A stretch of 63,011 nucleotides of DNA from Acrasis kona (lineage: Eukaryota; Heterolobosea; Eutetramitea; Acrasida; Acrasidae). The notes beneath the pieces are model-generated. The model did not search any database, was not told where the DNA came from, and saw only the letters and a list, made by a program, of their open reading frames with translations. Location: assembly GCA_026419775.2 (NCBI GenBank), contig JAOPGA020001296.1, positions 1 through 63,011 on the forward strand, given 5' to 3'. This document shows, one piece after another, positions 1 through 10,600 of the stretch. Position 1 is the stretch's first letter. Every line of letters starts with the position of its first letter. Both the position numbers and the translations under genes were made by a program.

Positions 1-126
1 AATTGAAACTGGAGGCATTTGTTAATTCACAAACCACTTCTCGCAACTGACACCCATCCATCATTTTATTGTCGGTAAACCGAAACAATTTTTGGTATCA
101 TAAAAATAACGAACAACATTTTGGAG

Positions 127-821
127 ATGGTATGACAGCAGAGTGATGGAGTGACAAGTTGTGGCCACTAAACAGAATTCTCCTCAACTCAACACACAGC
201 CCCAATCACCACCAATATTCTCTCCAATCAAGTCACCACTTGGAGCACAATTTTCCCCTTGGAACCACAGCCCCATATCCAAAACTCCGCCATTGTTGAA
301 AAGCCAAACATCAACACAGAGGGCAAGCACTACTCGTCGGTTGGACATGTCATCACCATCTCGTCGCAGTTCTGACATTATTGTAGTTTCTCCAGAAAAG
401 AGAACAAGCAGACCCGAATCGGTTACAAATGCGTCTACAATAAAAATTGCATTTAAAAGGTATACTGCACCAGAAAAATATACCCCTGTTTCCAAGCCAT
501 CATCACTTCAGATACAGGTTTTCAAGAAATAGATATCAGAAAAAAGGTGTATTTGACACATTCACAGTCTCACTTCAGATCAATGATTTGAAGGACTCTA
601 TTCCAGAGGGGTACGGTCTAGAAGAAAGTGTTTGTGACTCTGAGGTCAAGTTCGACCAGTCCATCACAATCAAAGTTCCTGATGACGCCAATAGTGATGA
701 AAGCTCGTTCGCTTTATATCAGAAAAAGCCCGGAAGAGAGTTTGAAGGGTTTGTTATTTCTAGAACCGTTGCTCCTGAGGTCGAAGAGTCGTACATGAAT
801 ACGTTCAGTCAAGTTCTGTAG
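127..821 (+). CDS. Hypothetical SP-rich protein, 198 aa, three exons
   Basis: I do not recognise this protein. Proposed exons are 127-129, 176-459 and 512-821, with introns of 46 and 52 nt (GTATGA..CAG and GTATAC..CAG). The only ATG that can feed the long frame lies directly before the first intron, so the first coding exon would be a single codon. The N-terminal half is rich in Ser-Pro and Thr-Pro pairs and basic residues (NSPQLNTQ, FSPIKSPLG, SSPSRRSSD), which suggests a substrate of proline-directed kinases and probably a disordered tail. The C-terminal half is acidic and more ordered-looking, ending in EESYMNTFSQVL. The stop is followed at once by an AATAAA-like signal and a T tract. The intron joining at 460-511 is convincing because both frames are good coding sequence; the single-codon first exon is less certain. 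Confidence 0.6.
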
Positions 822-1542
822 ATAAATAAACATTTTTTTTTGAATTTTATTTGAGTTTAAGCAGTCTTAACACGATCAGCATGAGTTAACAGTCTTAACA
901 TGGTTGATCGTGCTGAACAATTCAAGGGACCAAGTCTAATCAATACCTGTTGGAACGAAAGTGAAAAGAGTCAAGTAGACTGGTACAGTAGGAAACCAAC
1001 TTATTATCTAAAAGTAAACAATAAAAATATAACACAGTATTTTATTTCTATCTAGGAGAAATAATGTTAGCAACACAATAAGTTAAGCAAACATATTGGT
1101 CGTATACCATTGCTACCTTTAAAACTTTATTTCACCCTTGTCCCGTAACATGCTGGCGTGGTGCTTTGAAAGATCTTTACAACAGCACTTTCAAAAATTC
1201 AAGAAGCATTCGAAAGGATGTCCAACGAAAGTATCGGAACGAAAGAAATTTCGAACTGAAAGTTAACCTTGATATGTGCAAATATACAGTGCTGTCCCTT
1301 GAGATGAAAATCTACACATCAACAATTTAGTAAAGTGTTCCTGTTTTGGTCCTCTATCTAGGCTTTGAAGGAGGAGGTTGGTAAGCTTTGAGTTTTTGAA
1401 TTAAACAAATTATATATACCAAGTTATTTCATTCAGTAAACTGCGATTATGACAGTCTGTGTTGTTTCTTCATAGGTAGACAACTTGCTACTTCAATGAT
1501 TTGTATGAGTTGACCAATTTACACTTTTATTCACACACAAAC
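822..1542. other. Intergenic stretch, no firm gene
   Basis: About 720 bp between the first gene and NHP2. It holds a repeated decamer AGTCTTAACA near 873 and 891 next to imperfectly inverted copies of a CACGATCAGCA-like word (881-923). One open frame on the plus strand, 900-1055, encodes 51 residues starting MVDRAEQFKG; it is charged and has no obvious defect, but nothing identifies it. I see no tRNA or clear snoRNA boxes. Confidence 0.4.
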
Positions 1543-2033
1543 ATGTCCGATAATGAGTCAGAATCTACACCAGTCACACTTAGTCCAATCGCTAACCCAT
1601 TAGTCAGTGATAAGAAGACAAAGAGAGTTTTGAAGCTCGTTAAAAAGGGTTCGTATAAACAAAAAAACATTAATCATGCTCACACCACTGTATAGGACTA
1701 AAAGTAAAGTATACTCTACGTGGAATTAAGGCAGTCAATAAGGCTATTCGTAAAAACCAGTCTGGTATTGTCATATTGGCAGGTGATTCTGCTCCTATCG
1801 ATATCATTGCACATCTTCCAGGACTATGCGAGGAAACCAAAAATGTCTCATTCGCTTTCGTTAAATCAAAACAAGACCTCGGTACAGCAGTTCTATCAAA
1901 AAGACCATGCTGTGCGGTTATGATTTTACAACCCGCTGATGGAGATGAACTTCGTAGCCTGTATGATAAAGTTGCAAAAGTTGTAAAGCGTGCTAGTTCA
2001 AAAGATGACGAGGACGAGGAGGATGAAGAATAA
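1543..2033 (+). CDS. NHP2: NHP2-like H/ACA snoRNP protein (L7Ae family), 147 aa
   Basis: Exons 1543-1648 and 1696-2033, with a 47-nt intron (GTTCGT..TATAG). NHP2 belongs to the L7Ae/L30e family and is a core protein of H/ACA RNPs in the nucleolus, which make pseudouridine in rRNA; in some eukaryotes these RNPs also help telomerase. The sequence shows the family core: RGIKAVNKAIRKNQSGIV, the ILAGDSAPIDII segment, a CEE motif and the VKSKQDLG..KRPC segment that lines the K-turn RNA site. Length matches NHP2 proteins (about 150 aa). An acidic tail (DDEDEEDEE) ends the protein. The start ATG is the first in frame and is followed by an acidic, Ser-rich leader. The stop lies 26 bp from the stop of the convergent TPR gene, so the two 3' UTRs must overlap. 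A 15.5K/SNU13 assignment is less likely because of the N-terminal extension and tail. Confidence 0.88.
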
Positions 2034-2059
2034 AAACATTTTTAATTTACATTCTTTTA

Positions 2060-4338
2060 TTACATTGGTTCTTCTCCACATGAACACAATTCAATGTAGG
2101 CGACATCAAAAATCTTTTTGTAATTGACAACTAAACTTGGATTTTCGGGTTGCAAGTTCCTTGCCTTCTCAAAGTCTTCTGCTGCTTCATCGAACATTCC
2201 CAACGCCTTGTAAGCGAAAGCTCTTCTAAAGTAAGCATGTGCATTCATGGGTTGAGCCTTGATGACTTTTGTGAAATCCGAAAGTGCTTGTTGATATTGT
2301 GTCAAGTGTTGTAACGTCTTTGCTCTTTCATGATAATACATTGGAATGTCTCCTTCCTTATTGAGTTCTATTGATTTTGTAAAAGCAGCAACTGCACTCT
2401 CATGTCTCTGAATGTTGCAGTAGGACACTCCAATGTGATAGTAACTAAAAGGATTAGAATGTGAAAATGATGACATCACATACCAGTCATGTGCAAAAGA
2501 AGCGGTTGGTTTCAACTTTAAGGCCTTTTTTAGATTTTTAACTGCTTTTTTGAATTGTTTCATTTCATAAAGCGCTAGTCCTCTCAAGTAATACAATTTG
2601 GCCTCTCCTGCTTCTATTCTATTGAAAGTTCAATCATTTTCAATGACAATACTTACTTGATGGCATCATCGAGGTCATCTGCTGCCTTTTGGTACTCTTT
2701 CAAGTCAAAGTGACATTGGGACCTACTAAACAAGTATTCAACATTGGATCCTTCCATCTTGATTGCAACCTCCAAATCATTGATGGCCAACTCATGGCTA
2801 TTCATTAATTTGTATGCTTGTGCTCTTGCATGATAAACTTGAGCATCTTCACAACCTAGTTTAAAGGCTTCATTGAAATCATCAATTGCTTCTTTGTAGC
2901 GCCCTAGCCATAAAAAGCTTCTTCCACGGTAAAAGTAATTTAGAGGATAATTTGGTTCGCAATGTATGGCTGCAGTGAAATCTTCGACTGCCAAATCATA
3001 ATATAGTAAATCTTGATACACAAGACCACGACTCTAATAATATTCAACAACAGACAATCGAGAACAAATTACCTCAAATACCCTCCTGTCGCTTCTAATT
3101 TTTAAAACTTTTGTGAAGCATTTTTTGGATTCAAAGAGTTGATTATTTGCATGGTACATCAGACCTAAATGAAACAAACTTGGAGTGAACTCTTCGTTTA
3201 TGGTAAGTGCCTGTTTAAACATTTTTATGGCCATTTGAATGTCTTTTTGAAAGTAAAAGTCATGCATCAAATTGAATCTTACCTCTCATCTCCTCATACG
3301 CCATTCCTTTACAGTGAAAGTAATTTTCGTCAGCGTCAACTTTGTGAATTGCTTTGTTAAAATCTTCTAACGCCTCTTCATATCGTTTCATTGCCAATTT
3401 TGTGTTTCCACGATTGAAATATGTGTTGCCATCTTGTTCGTCCAATTCAAGTGCCTTTGAGAAGTCATCCAATGACTTTTCAAACTCTTGTAATTTATAA
3501 AAGGCCAAACCACGATTGTTGTAATAAACAGCTACGGTGCTATCAATTTCAATAGCTCCTGTGAATCTAGTAACGGATTCCAAATATTTACGAAGCTCAA
3601 ACAAACTCAATCCCAAATTATTCTGTACAGGTGCATTTCTGAAATGTTTTAGTTTCGTATCAAGTGTTGTTTACGTTGGATCTAATTCTGCAGCTTTTGT
3701 CAAATCTTCTATGCTTTCTTTGATATATACATCAGTTCCTAGTTCTCTTTTAGTATTTCCGCGATGAAAATAAGGTTTGAAGAGATGTTTTCCCTGATGA
3801 GGGGTTTCGATAGCTTTTGTAAAGTCCTACAACAGTTGCATTAAATCAGGATTGAGTTGCAAATTACTTCGATGGCTCTTTGTTTTTCGCTTTTATCATA
3901 ATAAGTTAACCCTCTATTTAGGTAGAGTTGAAACATTGTTGTGGGTTCTGGTTTCATATCTATTGCGGCGTCGAAATCTGCAATGGATTTGGAATATTTT
4001 TGCATGGTTCTATGACATATCCCTCTATGTAAGTAATAATGCGGATGACTATCATTATCTATAGCAACAGTGTAGTCTAGTAGTGCTCTATTTTGATCTT
4101 AGTGTGGAGTTTAACATTAGGTTTACCTATCGTAGTCAAACAAATGTTTATAGCAGTTCCCCCTATAGAAGTGAAACTTTGGAACAGGCCTAATGTTGAT
4201 AGCTTCTGTAAACGCTTCAGCTGCTTGTTTGTATTCTTTTATTTTGAGCAGTCTGGATGCTTCTTTAAATCTCTCATTGCTCTTCTTTTCGGCAGCTTTC
4301 TCATTCGCTATCCTCTTCCTCATACCAGAGTTGTACAT
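2060..4338 (-). CDS. Tetratricopeptide-repeat protein, 681 aa, seven exons
   Basis: Exons on the minus strand are 4338-4127, 4087-3868, 3826-3675, 3638-3283, 3242-3073, 3033-2657 and 2618-2060; the six introns are 36-41 nt with GTAA.. donors, and the joined frame is exactly 682 codons. Apart from a lysine/glutamate-rich start (about residues 1-30) the whole protein is TPR units, recognisable by the repeating pattern W/Y..G..hhh.g.yeeAi.dF.kAi.l.p. I count roughly fourteen to sixteen repeats. TPR solenoids are protein-docking scaffolds, and without another domain the partner cannot be named. The opening repeats (RLLKIKEYKQAAEAFTEAI) resemble those of chaperone adaptors such as DNAJC7 or TTC proteins, but there is no J domain. 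It is convergent with NHP2. An 18-bp perfect palindrome lies 26 bp upstream of the ATG. Confidence 0.88.
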
Positions 4339-4364
4339 GTTTGACTGTCTACTATGAGTATGCG

Positions 4365-4382
4365 AATTGTAACGTTACAATT
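4365..4382. promoter_or_regulatory. 18-bp perfect palindrome in a promoter region
   Basis: AATTGTAACGTTACAATT is a perfect inverted repeat with no spacer, 26 bp upstream of the TPR start codon and 26 bp before a small plus-strand reading frame. Its core TAACGTTA is two overlapping MYB-type half sites (TAAC). A short TAACGTT copy also lies between the DEP-domain gene and the cystatin gene, near 5521. A binding role is an inference from position and symmetry only. Confidence 0.4.
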
Positions 4383-4408
4383 TGCGGACTTTCTTTGAAT
4401 TGATTAAA

Positions 4409-4522
4409 ATGGCGGTTATTGCTGTAGGGATGAGACGCAACAATTATGACACACCCACTTTGACTCTTGAAGCAGTTAAACAGCACCTTACTCACATTTG
4501 TAAACCTCGGAGACCCTTCTAA
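4409..4522 (+). CDS. Possible small ORF, 37 aa
   Basis: An ATG-initiated frame (MAVIAVGMRRNNYD...) of 37 codons lies head-to-head with the TPR gene, beyond the palindrome, and is followed by an ATAAA-containing trailer before the convergent DEP-domain gene. It is too short to judge by composition and resembles nothing I know. It could instead be the 5' leader region of the TPR gene read in the wrong direction. Confidence 0.25.
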   Translation: MAVIAVGMRRNNYDTPTLTLEAVKQHLTHICKPRRPF

Positions 4523-4605
4523 ACTAATAACTCAGAACAAAAATCAAAAACATAAATGCACAAGACGAGTTTAATTAAAGTGGATCCATGAAGAATGTTT
4601 ATTTT

Positions 4606-5498
4606 TCAAAAAGTGCGTTGTTGACCTTCTGCTTCCAGCGCAGTACATTGACACGTAACCTTTATAAAACCAACTGCCTTTGAGCTGTACTTTACAAGCC
4701 AACCGTCAGTCGAACACTCTCCCTCCTTTTCAAACAAGAATTTTTTGTGACCAATTAGGTCCTCTTTATTGGTAGCAATCTTCAAATGATGTAAAATGAG
4801 TAATGAGAATAAATTAATTACCTTTTCTTCATTAAGAACCACAATATGGCACGATATTGGTAGGTTCCTAACGGGTATACACGTTTTCTTAGTGTAGTCC
4901 GGTTTAAATGTAATAATTTGGTCTTCAACCAATATCTTACAGTAAGGTGTCAGAGTGTCAGGATTTGACTTTTCGGAAGAAACTTTTGCACTCGGAATTA
5001 AAATATTCTTTTCTGAACTATTTAGTTTAGTTTTAGAAACAACTAAATTTGAAACATTTATATCTGTTAATAGTGACACAAACGTTGAGGAAGGAAGAAG
5101 TTACCTTGAATTTCAAACATATATTTACATTGTGTGGGTATTACATCAGGAATACTGACTACCTCTATAGGTTTATTTTCAAATTTGAAGAACAAATGCT
5201 CGTCACTGACATAATGTTCTTTACAAACGTGGTTCATGTATCCTTTGATTTGGAGATGTATACCAACACGCGTGGCAGTTCTTCTATTTATATTTAAATA
5301 TCTACACAGCCATGTAACCATGTCGCTTGCTATAAAGCAGTTTTTGTATGTTTTTAAATGATATGTCCTGTCTCTGACTTCTATTCCAGTTTCAGGCGAT
5401 TTCATATGGGTCATCAATTCCATCATTTCCTTATGTACCTCTGATGGAGGTCCGCTTTGTACAACGCCGTCTATGAAGATGTAATCGACAAGTTTCAT
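4606..5498 (-). CDS. DEP-domain protein with C2-like C-terminus, about 269 aa
   Basis: Exon 1 is 5498-5105 and exon 2 starts at 5063 after a 41-nt intron (GTAACT..ACAG). A second intron is likely at 4821-4780: it is 42 nt, opens with GTAATT and ends in GAAG, and keeps the frame, so it could be missed; with it removed the protein is 269 aa, otherwise 283. Residues about 25-110 form a DEP domain (MELMTHMKSPETGIEV, then CFIASDMVTWLCRYL and EHYVSDEHLFFKF). DEP domains dock signalling proteins to membranes or to G-protein-coupled receptors. The C-terminal half reads like a C2-type beta-sandwich (YCKILVEDQIITF..ISCHIVVLNEEK..LIGHKKF). A membrane-recruited signalling adaptor is the likely role; the C2 assignment is weaker than the DEP one. 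It is divergent from the cystatin gene 82 bp away. Confidence 0.75.
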
Positions 5499-5580
5499 TC
5501 TAAATTTAAATATCTAAAGATAACGTTCATCAAAAATAGTAATATAATCAGATCAGTTATAATTGTAAGAAACAACTAGG

Positions 5581-5986
5581 ATGCATAAACTCAGTATTGT
5601 TTTGTTGGCCGTGATCCTCTTTTGCTGTGTACAGCTAGGAAGCACTACAGCAGGTGGACTTTCAGAAACGAAAATCGCTGATGAAGATTGTAGAAATGCT
5701 GTAGCAGCGGTGAAGCAGACCGTTGTATCTCAGACGAGGAGAAACTATTCACAATTCAAGGCAGTAGAATATAAAACACAAGTCGTAAGTTTTCAACGCG
5801 ATTATTATTTTAAATCTTTAGGTATCAGGAATCAATTACTTCGTAAAAGTGAAGGTTGCATCTAAAGAGTACCTCTTTTTGAGAATATACAAAGGATTCT
5901 CACCAAACTATATTCTTGCGGGAATAAGAGAAAACAAAACTGAGAAAGACAAAATTGAGTACTTTGAAGGAAATGAAGAATTATAA
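5581..5986 (+). CDS. Secreted cystatin, 122 aa
   Basis: Exons 5581-5784 and 5822-5986 with a 37-nt intron (GTAAGT..TTTAG). The product starts with a clear signal peptide (MHKLSIVLLAVILFCCVQLG). The mature part opens with the conserved glycine region GGLSETK, and the splice junction falls inside the hallmark cystatin loop, giving QVVSG (consensus QxVxG). Both elements insert into the active-site cleft of papain-like cysteine proteases, so it should inhibit cathepsin-type enzymes. The length is that of a single-domain cystatin with leader; only two Cys remain in the mature part, so it is closer to stefins with an added leader than to disulfide-bonded type 2 cystatins. Secretion or phagosome/lysosome delivery is inferred from the signal peptide. 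Confidence 0.85.
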
Positions 5987-6117
5987 AATAAAATGCTCTT
6001 CATTGATTATAACTGCACTTATGCTTCCTATATGAGTCCCAGAAACATCACATCAAAAAGTGTCAAGAGGGTAATATAAACAACATTTACAATTTAAAAT
6101 ACAAAAATGAATTTACA

Positions 6118-6917
6118 TTAAACTTGACAAAGTATCTCCCCGTGTAAAACTACAAACCAACCGTCTTCTTCTGCTGCCCAACTTCTCCAACCGTCACTAA
6201 TTTCTTTTAATTCTTCTTCACTACAAAATCCATAAGCAACGGCACCCTTTGCAAAATCTGATTTTAATATTCTATCGGCCCACATTCCACACCACCACTC
6301 TCTTTCTTCTTTTGTTGCAAAACACCAAGTACCTGCCATCTTGGTAATGTGATCTCTTTGGAATCCTGATTGATGTGCCCATACATGTAACTGACGACCA
6401 GCGTTTGGTTCACCTCCGTTTTTTCTTGCTACTTTTAAATACAAATCTTTCCACTTGTTTAATAATGAGCTGTCATGGAGTCAAAATCAGTTTCTCTTAC
6501 TGCTACAACTCCTCCTTTTCTTGTAACCCTTTTCATTTCACTTAGCAGGCGAACTGGATTGTTTACATGTTGTAGAACTTGATGGGCATGGACAACATCA
6601 AAAGAACCATTTGAATAATTTAATGAATTACCATCGCCAAGAACAAATTCGACATTTTTAACTCCCCTCTCTACTGCAGCATTTCTTGCCAATTGCAAAG
6701 TTTCTTCGCTTGTATCAATACCTATTACATGACCGTGGGGGACCAACTCTGCAAGATCGATGGTGATGGTTCCTGGCCCGCAGCCTACATCTAAAATGGT
6801 CATGTTAGATCTCAACGATGGTAAAAGATATGCAGCAGAGTTCTCCGCTGTGCGCCAAACATGAGATCTTAAAACAGATTCATGGTGCCCCGAGGTGTAC
6901 GTCGCTTGCTCAGACAT
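6118..6917 (-). CDS. Class I SAM-dependent methyltransferase (UbiE/COQ5-like), frame problem in the middle
   Basis: From the ATG at 6917 the first part carries the Rossmann methyltransferase motifs: ILDVGCGPGTITIDLA (motif I), VIGIDTSEETL (post I, acidic ribose contact), LGDGNSLNY, and VVHAHQVLQHV (motif II). The second part (6444-6118) matches the C-terminal half of the same family (KVARKNGGEPNAGRQL, the W-rich segment, ending DGWFVVLHGEILCQV). The two halves are in different frames. Either one or two bases are missing or extra around 6445-6470 (assembly error or a broken gene), or a 47-nt intron (6493-6447, GTAAGAG..CAAG) removes the join. The intron reading fits frame and splice rules, but it would delete VRETDFDSMT, a stretch that looks conserved in this family. 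Substrate unknown; the family methylates small molecules. Confidence 0.7.
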
Positions 6918-6981
6918 TGTTTTTTTTGATCAACTCAACCAATTCATTCAATCGATTTTCTCAACCCGCATTCTACTGGGA

Positions 6982-7311
6982 TTACAGCGATTCATTCTGA
7001 TAACTTATAAAATAAATTAGCATGCTGAATGGTGGATGTCGAAATCTTGTTACCAGTTTCGCCTTATTTGTTTGTGTCGAGTTCGTTTCGACGATTGTTA
7101 GGATAGTCTCTACTGGTTCAATTCTCCGAATACCAAGAATCATGTCAGGACTTCTTGACGGTTGAGGATTACATTGCAAAAGAAAAATTGATGATGATAA
7201 ATTGGCAACGTTGAATTCAAGTCCTTCAATTCGAAAATGTCTAAAGTTTGATGCAGTAGAATCACTAGTGATGCATATGTTCACCTCAAAGGTATACATG
7301 CGTGGTTGCAT
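6982..7311 (-). CDS. Doubtful ORF, 109 aa
   Basis: An open frame on the minus strand from the ATG at 7311 (MQPRMYTFEVNICI...). The frame is open further upstream without another ATG. It has no signal peptide, domain or resemblance I can name, and it ends 64 bp upstream of the methyltransferase start, so part of it must be that gene's promoter. It may be a chance frame. Confidence 0.25.
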   Translation of the reverse strand: MQPRMYTFEVNICITSDSTASNFRHFRIEGLEFNVANLSSSIFLLQCNPQPSRSPDMILGIRRIEPVETILTIVETNSTQTNKAKLVTRFRHPPFSMLIYFISYQNESL

Positions 7312-7435
7312 ACAAGTCGCAGATGAGGCGTTCGATTCTCGCAAAAACAACTTAGGCAAATATGAAAAAGAATAAAATATTTATAACTTTAAACTTGATA
7401 TAAGATACATGATGCTTTACATAACTTGAGGGAAT

Positions 7436-7585
7436 CTATTCCTTTAGTACTTTGTCTTCCATTTCCATTCCAATCAAAGAGCTTGAAAAGTGTCTTCCAT
7501 CATTCTTTGGATCTCTGTGCGCCTCTACTTCTTCGGTAAGAGATTCCTTTCTCATGTTGTTTGCTTCGTAGCTTGCTTTGTCCAT
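7436..7585 (-). CDS. Small hydrophilic protein, 49 aa
   Basis: A complete frame with ATG and stop, MDKASYEANNMRKES... ending MEDKVLKE. It is strongly charged and free of hydrophobic segments, and its composition is typical of real coding DNA rather than of the AT-rich spacer around it. It lies downstream of, and on the same strand as, the AAA_16 ATPase gene, 107 bp away, with an AATAAA for that gene in between. I do not recognise a family; small stress-type or regulatory proteins look like this. Confidence 0.5.
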   Translation of the reverse strand: MDKASYEANNMRKESLTEEVEAHRDPKNDGRHFSSSLIGMEMEDKVLKE

Positions 7586-7692
7586 TTTCTAATTTTAAAT
7601 TATAGCTATTTTTACATTATTACAACTAGCATAAATTACAATTTCAAATTTGAACAGTTTAATCAAAACAGAATTTATTCATGCTACCATCT

Positions 7693-10600
7693 TTACTGGG
7701 CCGCCAACTTGTATTTGGTCGACAACCAATTTCTTTTACCTTCCGCTCCCCAGTCACTGTACGTAACCGCTGCACAGTTCAGATAGAATAAAGCATCTTC
7801 AGTTTTATTCAACCTCAATGATAATTTACCCAATAGTTCATAACTCATACCTTCATAGTGTTTCATTTTGTATTTTTCTGATAAAGAAAGAGCAGTCTTG
7901 AAGTGTGCATGTGCTTGAACTTCATTACCAGATATACGAGCCTTCTCTCCTAAAAGCAATTGTAGTTTATAAGAGAAATTCTCTTCACAAGATAAACTCC
8001 ACTCGGTGTACTGTTTAATAAAGGCATCTGCTCTAGACAGACACTGTTGTTTGTGAGATGGGTCAAAGTCATGTGGGTAGTCGTGACCAAGGTATATCAT
8101 TGCCCTACAGAAAGCTACCTCTGCTACTTTACAACCACCAATTAAAAGTAGAGATAACTCAGTTTCACACTCATCAGATATCAAGATCCATTGTTCAGTT
8201 TTTTCAAAATAAAAAGCCTCAACAACTTGTGCATATTGGTTAATTAATCGATGTAGAGGAGAAAGATGGAGATTTTTAAAACAAGTGTCATTAGTGTCAC
8301 TAGGTGCGCATGGAGTCCACAATGAAACAATAGGACGAACACATTGTTGAGCATAAATATAGATAAATGGATTATTCTGTTCTAAAAAGCACATGCAGTT
8401 ATCATACTGTTCTTTGACATTTGTCAGATGCTCTCCACTAAAGAACATATCGGTTACAATGTGATGTGCAAGATAAGTAGCGTAGGGAATGTTTCCACAT
8501 TTTAATGAAGTTTCTAAACCCAACTTCATACACGCAACACTTTTTGAAATTGGTTCACCAAACAGTTGCGGTCCTGCACTAAAACCAATGCACACTTTAG
8601 GAATAGAAGATGTTTTTGTTGGTGATTTGTTAATCAAATCATAACCAGCTTTGCCTAACAAATAAGCGTTTTTGTAACTTCCGGTCACTTGTCCAGCAGT
8701 ATAACTGAATAATGCTAGACCGGGACCAGTATAGTCGCATACACCATGACGAATGCTATAATTTATTATCATGCAACAGCAAAGAGAAGTCATTTCTGGA
8801 TTACCAAGACATGCGGCAGCAGACCAAATGCTCATGAGTGTTTGCATGACAACAATGTGTCTAGGACAAGTTGTTTCAGGATATTCTAATAATAAATTTA
8901 ATTGGTCAACGTCCAGTTGTCGAGTCTCCTGATCTAATTTATTTTTAATACCTTCACAGTCATTTATTTCTGGAAAGTCTATGCCCAATTTCTTTAAACT
9001 GTTAGTGGTAATGGATACACTTGTAGTGTAATCCTGCAACAGTTCATGTTGACAAGATTGAATAACATAAACATATGCACTATCAACTTCATTGTTGCAC
9101 TGTTGAATCAAGTAGGGATATATTTTATTAACTTGATCAAATTGTTTTGATAAGTAGAGTACCTCACACAAGTTAAGATAAAGATCGAATGTGGAGGAAT
9201 AAAAGTTAACTGACCACATCACATCCTGTCCTATTCTAGTCATTAAATCAATCCCAAATTGAAAGTATTGTGATGAGATAAAATAAGCAGTTTTAGATTT
9301 TGCACAAAGACCTGCCCTTAATGCAAGCTTTGCAGTAGAATACAATTCAAGTGTAGTTTTTATTAAATCAAACGCACATATGAAGTGGTTCATTATTACA
9401 AAAATGATATTATCAAGCTCAGTAGCTGGAGTGGTGTCTAACAATGTTTGTGCAATTTTTAGTTTTATTTTTTGACGCTCGTTCATATCAACTAGTCCAT
9501 AGGCCACCTGATGAACTTTATCGTGTAAGAATTGCATTTCGCTTGTAGAACTATTGTCTGTCACTACAATAAATCCTTCTTTTACAAGAGGTGACAACAA
9601 TAGTCCACCTCTTGGTTCTACATGTTCTAGGAGTTCAACATCAAATACAGAACCAATGCAAGCAGCAGTGGATAGAGCATGTTGAGATTCTAAACTCAAT
9701 TTGTAAAAACGAAACTGAATCATTTCTACGACGCCGTCACTGATACGTCGTTCGTTGATGTCATCAGAGCTCCATTCCCATTTATTGTTTATCGAATTGT
9801 AACGGATTAGATCGTCGTTACACAAATCAGAGAGAAGCATAGACACAAAAAGTGGATTCCCCATGGTCTTTCTAGACAGTATCGAAGCCAATGTGTGCTG
9901 ATCTGAGTCATATTTAACTTTAAATTCATAATCTTGACAGTCTAGATTTGGTTCTACTGTTCCAGATTCAGATTGCAATGAGTCAGACACAAGGTTGACC
10001 AAGTCATAAACACTCAATGGCTCTAGTGCTATACTTTGAGTGAAGTGTTTCTTCTCAATTTGAGTTAGAACATCAAGCAAAGGGTGGTCTTTAACAACCT
10101 CGTTAGTTCTATAAGCTAACATGATTACTAAATTCTCGCAAAGCATCAAATCCGACATTAAACTTAGCGTGGATTGGTCAACCCATTGCACATCATCTAA
10201 GAATATAATGAGTGGATGTGATGGCTGAGCGAAGGCGCTAACAAAATCTCTGAATGTTTTTTTAAAACGAATAACAGACTCCTGAGGACTAACATGAAGA
10301 GTAGGCTCTTGAGGGCCTATTATCATTTCTAGTTCCGGAATAACATCAATCATGATTTGAGCGTTTATTGATAACAGTTTTTCTAACTGTTCTTTGAATA
10401 CATTTATCATAGAGTTCTTTACGACTGTTACGATCAACTCCCTAAAGGCTTGGATGAGGGGATGGAATGGTACATCACGTTTAAATTGGTCATACTTGCC
10501 AACTATAAAGTGACCAGGAGTATGATACTGTTGTTGGATATTTTTTATTAAAGTTGTTTTACCAATACCACTGTACCCATTGATAGTGATAAGAGCAGAT

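Noticed and set aside
518-532. A 15-nt GT-AG piece at the end of the first-gene frame
   Set aside because: The 52-nt intron 460-511 joins the frames with better donor and acceptor.
161-532. Start of the first gene at a GTG
   Set aside because: Nuclear genes start at ATG; splicing from the ATG at 127 keeps the same frame.
7100-7330. GTTCAATTC and GTTCGATTC words as T arms of tRNAs
   Set aside because: Flanking bases do not pair and no anticodon or acceptor stems are found at the right distance.
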